Below are positions 24,138 through 28,203 of a stretch of DNA of 28,203 bases, one piece after another. Under the pieces are notes generated by a model. That model did no database searches. It saw only the letters and a program-made list of their open reading frames with translations, and was not told the DNA's origin. Positions within the stretch are counted from its first letter, which is position 1, and each line of letters opens with the position of its first letter. The DNA is from ZCTH02-B3 sp036563895 (GTDB lineage: Bacteria; Bacillota; Bacilli; Paenibacillales; Paenibacillaceae). The translations under genes were made by a program, and so were the position numbers. The DNA is taken from contig DATCLN010000052.1 in NCBI GenBank assembly GCA_036563895.1, forward strand, positions 1-28,203, written 5' to 3'.

Positions 24138-24953
24138 ATGTACCGGCTTGTGGCCATGGATCTGGATGACACGCTGCTCACCGACGAGCTCACCGTCACC
24201 GAACCGACCCTGCGCGCCCTCGAGGAGGCCGCAGCGATGGGGGTGCGGCTGACCCTCGCCACCGGGCGGTCCTACCGTTCCGCCAGCCGCATCGCGGAGC
24301 AGATCGGCCTTATGGTTCCGCTCATCACCTACCAGGGATCGCTGGTCAAGGATCCGGCGGACGGCACGGTGCTGTACGAACGGTCCGTGCCCGGGGAAAC
24401 GGCGCGGCGGATTTTCGAATTCTGCCTGGAACGCGGGCTGCACGTGCAAACCTACATCAACGACTGGCTTTATACGTTTCAGGACAATGACAAAGTAAAG
24501 GCCTACGCGGCGCTGTCCGGCATTCCGTACACCGTCGCGGCCGATCCGGCGGAGCTGCCGGAAGGCAACCACACGAAGCTGATCATCATCGGCGAACCGG
24601 AGGAACTGGACCGCCTCGCGCCCGAAGTCCGCGAGCTCGCGGGTCCGGACATGCACGTGACGAAATCGAAGGCGACGTTTCTCGAGGTGTTGCACCGGGA
24701 GGGAACCAAAGGGGACGCCTTGAGGTTTCTCGCCGCGCATTACGGCATTCCGATGGAACAAACGGTGGCGATCGGCGACGCCTGGAACGACTGGGAAATG
24801 ATCCAGGCCGCCGGACTCGGGGTGGCCATGGCAAACGCCGTCCCCGCGCTGAAGGAGATCGCCGATTACGTGACCTTGAGCAACAACGAGGACGGCGTCC
24901 GTCACGTGCTGGAGAAATTCGTTCTGGGGCGCAAGGTCCGGATGCGGGCGTAA
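24138..24953 (+). CDS. Cof-type HAD-superfamily phosphatase
   Basis: The protein has 271 residues, the standard length for the Cof/YwpJ (HAD IIB) group. Motif I is MDLDDTLLT with nucleophile Asp8 and acid Asp10; motif II is TLATGRSYRSA; motif III is the Lys of TKGDAL; motif IV is GDAWNDWEM, where Ala replaces the usual Ser. The C2B cap domain lies between about 85 and 190. These enzymes dephosphorylate sugar phosphates, FMN or pyridoxal phosphate with low specificity, so the substrate cannot be set. GGAGG lies seven bases before the ATG. It is transcribed alone and divergently from the beta-glucosidase gene. Confidence 0.94.
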   Translation: MYRLVAMDLDDTLLTDELTVTEPTLRALEEAAAMGVRLTLATGRSYRSASRIAEQIGLMVPLITYQGSLVKDPADGTVLYERSVPGETARRIFEFCLERGLHVQTYINDWLYTFQDNDKVKAYAALSGIPYTVAADPAELPEGNHTKLIIIGEPEELDRLAPEVRELAGPDMHVTKSKATFLEVLHREGTKGDALRFLAAHYGIPMEQTVAIGDAWNDWEMIQAAGLGVAMANAVPALKEIADYVTLSNNEDGVRHVLEKFVLGRKVRMRA

Positions 24954-25150
24954 GCCCGGCGTGATGCCGGCGTGACTGCGCATGATGCTGGCGTGGCCGC
25001 GGCACGATGCCGGCGTGGCCGCGGTGCGATGCCGGCGTGGCCGCGGTGCGATGCCGGTACGGTTTCGGCACGACCGCCGCGGAATGCCGGCACGATTCCG
25101 GCTCGACCGCCGCGGAATGCCGGCGCGTTCCCGGCATCCATCCTTCGCCA
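24954..25150. repeat. GC-rich tandem repeats between the HAD and XRE genes
   Basis: Two exact 22-base copies of CGATGCCGGCGTGGCCGCGG plus TG (25005-25026, 25027-25048) are preceded and followed by diverged copies (from about 24961, and into 25060). A second phrase, CGACCGCCGCGGAATGCCGG, occurs twice (from about 25071 and from 25104). The unit is not a multiple of three and no frame has a ribosome binding site, so the block is non-coding. Confidence 0.75.
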
Positions 25151-25185
25151 TGCCGGCCTGCCGGATTCCGGGCGCGCGCGTCCCG

Positions 25186-25617
25186 TCACGCGTCCTGCTG
25201 CCGGCCGGTCCCGCGCCAGGGGCCGCTTTTTCGTTCCGCACCCGCCTGGCGGGCGGCCTGTTCCTTTTCCCGCTGGCGGCGTTCCTTTTCGCGTTTCGCC
25301 CTGAGCAGGCGGAGCATCTCCAGATATTCAAGCAGCCGGGCCGCCTCTTCGTCCGTCAGCTCCTCTTCCACATCCCCCACGGTGAGGCGGTTGGGAGGAA
25401 TGCCGGCGTTGGGCAGGCGTTCGCCCGTGAGCAGCCAGTCGATGGACACCTCGTACATGCTGGCCAGCTCCCGGAGCGTCTGGTGATCCGGCTGCGATTT
25501 GTCGTTCTCGTATTTGGAAAGCGTGGTAAAATCGATGCCCAGCATTTCCGCAACCTGGTTCTGCGTCAGTCCTCTTCGGCCGCGCGCCTGTTTCAATCTT
25601 TTTCCGAAAGTGGTCAT
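25186..25617 (-). CDS. XRE-family transcriptional regulator
   Basis: The protein has 143 residues. A Cro/CI-type helix-turn-helix fills residues 4-62 (FGKRLKQARGRRGLTQNQVAEMLGIDFTTLSKYENDKSQPDHQTLRELASMYEVSIDWLLTGE). A short linker and an acidic helix (DVEEELTDEEAARLLEYLEML) follow, then a strongly charged Lys/Arg/Glu tail (AKREKERRQREKEQAARQ), probably a coiled coil or dimerisation helix. No ligand or protease domain is present, so control is likely by abundance or partner binding. The ATG at 25617 has AAGGGG seven bases upstream. It is divergent from a two-gene operon, with a perfect palindrome between them, so it probably represses that operon and perhaps itself. TATACT about 45 bases upstream is its probable -10. 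Confidence 0.92.
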   Translation of the reverse strand: MTTFGKRLKQARGRRGLTQNQVAEMLGIDFTTLSKYENDKSQPDHQTLRELASMYEVSIDWLLTGERLPNAGIPPNRLTVGDVEEELTDEEAARLLEYLEMLRLLRAKREKERRQREKEQAARQAGAERKSGPWRGTGRQQDA

Positions 25618-25706
25618 CGTCCATCCCCTTTTCCAGCAGCCCAGCTTCAAGTATAAGAGATTTGACGATGGGTCACCTATCGGAATGAAAAAAATTCAAT
25701 TCATTA

Positions 25707-25736
25707 TTGTATTTTTCCGAAAAATCAATGTAAAAT
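25707..25736 (+). promoter_or_regulatory. Promoter with palindromic operator before the micro-gene operon
   Basis: TTGTAT (25707-25712) and TAAAAT (25731-25736) are 18 bases apart. Between and over them lies the perfect palindrome ATTTTTCCGAAAAAT (25711-25725; seven-base arms around one C), well placed for repression. It also matches the CodY consensus at 12 of 15 bases, so CodY is an alternative to the XRE protein. Confidence 0.6.
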
Positions 25737-25778
25737 GGAGGTGATTGGAAAATCTTTTAAGTTCAGGAGGGCTGTGCT

Positions 25779-25919
25779 GTGTTGTATTTCTATCCCGCTC
25801 CCTGGTGGCTGCTCATTCTCGGCATTCCGCTGCTCGCGTTCCTGATCGTCCTGGAGATCCGTGCCCGCAAAAATGGGCAGACGGTGGATCGCCGCGAGGC
25901 GGACAGGCGGGGCGGATAG
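25779..25919 (+). CDS. 46-residue single-pass membrane micro-protein
   Basis: The protein begins (GTG) MLYFYPAPWWLLILGIPLLAFLIVLEIRAR. One hydrophobic helix (about 9-25) is followed by a basic, soluble C-terminus (KNGQTVDRREADRRGG), so the tail should face the cytosol. AGGAGG lies eight bases before the GTG at 25779; this spacing and the overlap with a regulated promoter support translation. The next gene starts three bases after its stop. I do not recognise a family. Small membrane proteins of this build often modulate a transporter or kinase, but no partner is visible. Confidence 0.7.
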   Translation: MLYFYPAPWWLLILGIPLLAFLIVLEIRARKNGQTVDRREADRRGG

Positions 25920-25922
25920 CCG

Positions 25923-26120
25923 ATGAAAGTGCGCTGGCACCTCCCCGAACCTCCCGTCCTGGAGACCTCCGTTCCCGACGTGGAACAGCTCCAGTTTCTC
26001 CTCCGGCTGGTCAGGCGCGTCCGCATCCGCAAACGGATCTACCGCTGGAAGCGTTCCGAGCTGGTGGTGGAAGAAGACAACCTGTATTTGTCCATTTATG
26101 TCGACGAGGAAGAAGAATGA
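25923..26120 (+). CDS. Hypothetical 65-residue protein
   Basis: The sequence has a Pro-rich start (MKVRWHLPEPPVLETSVPDVEQ), a very basic middle (LLRLVRRVRIRKRIYRWKRSE) and an acidic end (LYLSIYVDEEEE). There is no membrane segment and no motif I know. It starts three bases behind the micro-protein gene; GGCGG and GGACAGG stretches upstream could serve as its weak ribosome binding site or it may be translationally coupled. A basic core with an acidic tail suggests nucleic-acid or membrane-surface binding, which is inference only. Confidence 0.65.
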   Translation: MKVRWHLPEPPVLETSVPDVEQLQFLLRLVRRVRIRKRIYRWKRSELVVEEDNLYLSIYVDEEEE

Positions 26121-26141
26121 GCCGGACCCGCCGGGTCCGGC
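26121..26141 (+). terminator. Hairpin after the micro-gene operon
   Basis: GCCGGACCC, loop GCC, GGGTCCGGC is a perfect 9-bp stem starting directly after the stop codon. The following CCATGCGTTTTCC has only four T, eight bases away, so termination may be weak. The converging CysA-like gene ends at 26194. Confidence 0.5.
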
Positions 26142-26193
26142 CCATGCGTTTTCCATCGGCTTGCGGAAAGGGCGCCGGATGCCGTTCACCTCT

Positions 26194-27258
26194 TTAGATG
26201 CTGACCGGCATCGGGTCCGATTTCAGCCGGTTTTCCATCATCCAGCTGTCCTCGCGGCCCATCATGTAGATCCGGTGGATGAGCACGCGCACGTCTTCGC
26301 CGGGCTTCAGCTCCGGCCTGTCTACCGGCCGGTACGTGACCAGGCGGTGCGGTCCCACGTCCACTTCCACCATCCACGCATTGCCGCGGAAATGCAGCCG
26401 CGCCACCTTCCCCTGCTCGGTGGCGGAGAGGAGGGCGATTTCGTGTTCTTTTCCGACCTCAATGTATTCGGGCCGGATGAGCCCCACCGTGTCCGGCCAC
26501 GCGGCCGCTTCTTCGAATCCCCGTAAAGAGGCGACGTCGTTCACCAGGATCGACTCGCCAATGAAGCCGGCCACGAAGGGGGTCTGCGGGTTCGAATAGA
26601 TTTCCCTCGGCGTGCCCTTTTGCTCCAGCCGGCCCTGGTTGATGATCATGATCTCGTCGGCCACTTCGATGGCTTCCTCCTGGTCGTGGGTGACGAAAAT
26701 CGAAGTGACGCCGACCCGGTCGATCATCTCGCGCAGCCAGCGGCGCAGTTCCTGGCGGATCTTGGCGTCGATGGCGGCGAACGGTTCATCCAGCAGGAGC
26801 AGCTGCGGCTCCGGCGCCAGGGCCCGGGCGAAGGCCACGCGCTGCCGCTGGCCCCCGGACAGCTGGCGCGGATAGCGTTTCTCCAGGCCGGTCAGGCCGG
26901 TGAGCTCGATCAGCTCGGCCACGCGCTCGCGGATCCGCCGGCGGCTCCACTTCTGGACTTCCAGGCCGAAGGCGATGTTTTCCTCCACCGTCATGTGGCG
27001 AAACAGAGCGTAGCTTTGGAACACGAACCCGATCCCCCGCTCCTGGGGCGGAACGTCGTTCACCCTGCGGCCGTCAAACAGGATGTCGCCCGCATCGGGC
27101 GTCTCCAGCCCCGCCAGCATGCGCAGGATCGACGTCTTGCCACCCCCGCTCGGACCGAGCAGGCCGACGAGCTGCCCTTTTTCCACGGTAAAACTGACAT
27201 CGCGCACCGCCTGGAACGTGCCGAACGTCTTGCGCAGACCGATGACCTCCACCCGCAT
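26194..27258 (-). CDS. CysA-like ABC transporter ATP-binding protein (sulfate/thiosulfate type)
   Basis: The protein has 354 residues. The nucleotide-binding domain has Walker A GPSGGGKT (35-42), Q-loop Gln81, signature LSGGQRQR (133-140), Walker B LLLLDEP (153-159) and H-loop His191. The C-terminal 110 residues form a TOBE-type regulatory domain (LIRPEYIEVG...VEVDVGPHRLVTYRP). FGTFQAVRDVSFTVEKGQLVGLLGPSGGGKTSILRMLAGLE is close to CysA of sulfate importers. No permease or binding protein gene is near, so it must serve a membrane partner encoded elsewhere. The start at 27258 has GGAG eleven bases upstream. A 107-base leader contains a possible CymR site, which supports a role in sulfur uptake; molybdate or another oxyanion remains possible. 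Confidence 0.88.
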   Translation of the reverse strand: MRVEVIGLRKTFGTFQAVRDVSFTVEKGQLVGLLGPSGGGKTSILRMLAGLETPDAGDILFDGRRVNDVPPQERGIGFVFQSYALFRHMTVEENIAFGLEVQKWSRRRIRERVAELIELTGLTGLEKRYPRQLSGGQRQRVAFARALAPEPQLLLLDEPFAAIDAKIRQELRRWLREMIDRVGVTSIFVTHDQEEAIEVADEIMIINQGRLEQKGTPREIYSNPQTPFVAGFIGESILVNDVASLRGFEEAAAWPDTVGLIRPEYIEVGKEHEIALLSATEQGKVARLHFRGNAWMVEVDVGPHRLVTYRPVDRPELKPGEDVRVLIHRIYMMGREDSWMMENRLKSDPMPVSI

Positions 27259-27334
27259 GCAACCCGACACTCCGTTTCCCTTGGACTTCCCGCTTTCCGG
27301 CCCGCCCGCCGGTTTTTTCCGCAACGAAATGTAA

Positions 27335-27357
27335 CAATTCCAATTATCTTAGTTGGT
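27335..27357 (-). promoter_or_regulatory. Possible CymR (sulfur regulator) site
   Basis: On the minus strand the segment ends in TAAGATAATTGGAATTG. Against the Bacillus CymR consensus as I remember it (TAWWNCN2ANWNAN3GGAATTN) all fixed positions match except the first three. It would lie about 8-30 bases downstream of the start site, where a bound repressor would block transcription. Confidence 0.35.
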
Positions 27358-27371
27358 TTTCGCGTATCTCC

Positions 27372-27401
27372 ACTGTACCAAAAATATACGAAAACCGTCA
27401 A
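27372..27401 (-). promoter_or_regulatory. Promoter of the CysA-like gene
   Basis: On the minus strand TTGACG (complement of 27396-27401) and TACAGT (complement of 27372-27377) are 18 bases apart. It is divergent from the MerR promoter. Confidence 0.65.
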
Positions 27402-27450
27402 CGGGTTCCTGCCCACCGCCGGATGCCGGAAAAAATTTTTGAAAAAGGAA

Positions 27451-27481
27451 TTGGCCTTTACGTAACGTAAAGGTGTAACAT
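27451..27481 (+). promoter_or_regulatory. MerR-type promoter and operator (19-base spacer)
   Basis: TTGGCC (27451-27456) and TAACAT (27476-27481) are separated by 19 bases, the over-long spacer typical of MerR-controlled promoters. The spacer is filled by the palindrome CCTTTACGTAACGTAAAGG (27455-27473; nine-base arms around one A). The regulator gene starts 25 bases downstream, so it is most likely autoregulated. Confidence 0.8.
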
Positions 27482-27506
27482 CGGGTTCGGGGAGGAGGTG
27501 CCAAGG

Positions 27507-27875
27507 ATGCCCTACACCGTGCAAAAGCTGGCGCGTCTGGCCGGCGTAAGTCCGAGAACCCTCCGATACTACTACTACTACTACGACCAGATCGGCCTGC
27601 TCAAGCCGGGGGCGACCAGCATGGCGGGATACCGTCTTTACGGCCCGGCGGAGGTGGACCGGCTGCAGCAGATCCTGTTTTACCGGGAGCTCGGCTTCAG
27701 CCTGGATGAAATCCGGCGGATTCTGTCCGACCCGCGCTTCGACCCCCTCGAGGCGCTGCGGGAACACCGCCGGCGGCTGCTCGCCCAGCAGGAACGCATC
27801 GCCCGGCTGATCGACAACGTGGAAAAAACCATTGCGGAAAGTCCAGCGGTAAGATGTCAAGTCCCTAATTCGTGA
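27507..27875 (+). pseudogene. MerR-family regulator (TipA-like), truncated by an IS element
   Basis: The frame gives 122 residues. The N-terminal HTH domain MPYTVQKLARLAGVSPRTLRYY and wing GYRLYGPAEVDRLQQILFYRELGFSLDEIRRIL are clear MerR sequence, followed by the dimerisation helix (REHRRRLLAQQERIARLIDNVEKTI). TipA/Mta-like relatives go on for about 130 more residues with an effector-binding TipAS domain; here the frame ends in an unrelated SPAVRCQVPNS where IS110-type DNA begins. Between helix 2 and the wing six Tyr codons replace the usual two (see the triplet repeat). The ATG at 27507 has GGAGG eight bases upstream. A protein with DNA-binding and dimer helix but no effector domain could still act as a constitutive regulator, as short TipAS-less forms do, or be dead. 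Confidence 0.85.
27567..27584 (+). repeat. (TAC)6 triplet repeat inside the MerR gene
   Basis: Six uninterrupted TAC codons encode residues 21-26. MerR proteins have the conserved TLRYYD(E/Q)IGLL with two Tyr at this place, so four codons (12 bases) appear to be inserted in frame, most simply by slippage. Confidence 0.9.
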
Positions 27876-27938
27876 AAATTGGAAATTTTTTTGGCCTTAA
27901 AGCGCTCGAGTCAGGTAAATTGGCAACACCAAACCAAA

Positions 27939-27978
27939 CCCAGTCGAAAATCAGGATGATTTCCAGATTTTAACTGGG
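27939..27978 (-). ncRNA. Stem-loop in the non-coding end of the IS110-type element
   Basis: CCCAGT (27939-27944) pairs with ACTGGG (27973-27978) and AAAATC (27947-27952) with GATTTT (27966-27971), separated by a small internal loop and closed by a 13-base loop. It sits 30 bases behind the transposase stop. IS110/IS1111 elements encode a bridge (seeker) RNA in a non-coding end, so this may be part of it; a simple protective or terminator hairpin is the alternative. Confidence 0.45.
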
Positions 27979-28008
27979 AATTTGTTGAAGGATTTGGCAA
28001 AGGAGGCG

Positions 28009-28203
28009 TTACCCCTTCGCGTGATTCACCTTCCTTCGAGGCGTGTAGAGTTGGTCGTTGCGTAGCAGCGCATCGACCAGACGCACAAGTTTTCTTGCCG
28101 TTAAGACGAGGGCGCGTTTGTGTTGGTGCCTGGGCACTTCCTGATACTTCTTCCGGTAATACTCGCCGAATTCCGGTTCGCGGTTTTTCACCGAGTTGGC
28201 AGC
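28009..28203 (-). CDS. IS110-family transposase, C-terminal 64 residues (partial)
   Basis: The frame is open to the window edge and reads AANSVKNREPEFGEYYRKKYQEVPRHQHKRALVLTARKLVRLVDALLRNDQLYTPRR to the stop. The AANSV...F..YY.KK...V..HQHKRALVLTARKLVRLV.ALLR pattern is the C-terminal end of IS110-type transposases, after the Tnp20 domain with the catalytic Ser. The RuvC-like DEDD domain and N-terminus lie outside the window, so intactness cannot be judged. Confidence 0.85.
   Translation of the reverse strand, partial: AANSVKNREPEFGEYYRKKYQEVPRHQHKRALVLTARKLVRLVDALLRNDQLYTPRRKVNHAKG

Larger units (their letters stand above)
27840..28203 (-). mobile_element. IS110-family insertion sequence, 3' end (runs off window)
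   Basis: From about 27840 the MerR coding sequence stops matching its family, base composition falls to AT-rich, and an IS110-type transposase gene enters from the right on the minus strand. IS110 elements lack terminal inverted repeats and usually make no target duplication, so the boundary (27838-27856) is only estimated from loss of MerR similarity. About 155-170 non-coding bases lie between the transposase stop and the boundary. Confidence 0.75.

Noticed and set aside
25745..26197. A 150-codon frame starting at TTG just behind GGAGGTGA
   Set aside because: The TTG is only three bases from the Shine-Dalgarno core, the product has no sensible composition, and the frame overlaps two better supported small genes.

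Overview
The window reads as chromosomal DNA of a GC-rich, spore-former-type member of the Bacillota. A Paenibacillaceae-like or related thermophilic lineage is my guess, since no rRNA is present to fix it. The reasons are strong AGGAGG ribosome binding sites, sigma-A type promoters with 17-base spacers, a T-box leader in front of ilvB, the infC-rpmI-rplT operon with an attenuator-type leader, the ytqA-ytqB pair, and apparent TnrA/GlnR, CodY and CymR type sites. Most of the window is ordinary core genome. The two edges carry mobile elements.

Left part (1-10,160, nearly all minus strand). The window opens inside the 5' end of a group IIC intron that sits exactly behind the terminator of a soluble PAS histidine kinase gene. 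Then come a small zinc-binding protein and the branched-chain amino acid cluster, transcribed ilvB-ilvN-ilvC-leuA-(nucleoside phosphorylase)-leuB. A strong promoter and a long T-box leader with a probable leucine specifier stand before ilvB. Strong terminators behind ilvC and behind leuA, and a separate extended -10 promoter before leuA, divide the cluster into smaller units. leuC, leuD and ilvD are not here.

Middle part (10,160-18,475). An array of five short palindromes precedes a GNAT acetyltransferase gene. It is followed by a small hypothetical gene, the translation operon infC-rpmI-rplT (infC apparently starts at AUA), a membrane GT2 glycosyltransferase and trmB. Divergent from trmB run the tRNA-modification pair ytqA-ytqB and then manA.

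Right part (18,475-28,203). An AT-rich island holds a long perfect inverted repeat and a promoter with a TnrA/GlnR-type box and a CodY-like box, ahead of a secreted amidase gene. Then follow a B12-binding radical SAM protein, a GH1 beta-glycosidase, a Cof-type HAD phosphatase, GC-rich tandem repeats, an XRE regulator divergent from two tiny genes of unknown function with a perfect palindrome in their promoter, and an orphan CysA-like ABC ATPase with a possible CymR site. Last comes a MerR-family gene with a typical 19-base-spacer operator-promoter. It carries an in-frame (TAC)6 tract in its DNA-binding domain and is cut off by an IS110-family element whose transposase runs off the right edge.

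No rRNA, tRNA or CRISPR array was found. The observations I rate most unusual are the MerR triplet expansion plus IS110 insertion with its structured non-coding end, the group IIC intron at a terminator, the palindrome array at 10.2-10.5 kb, and the regulated XRE/micro-gene module.
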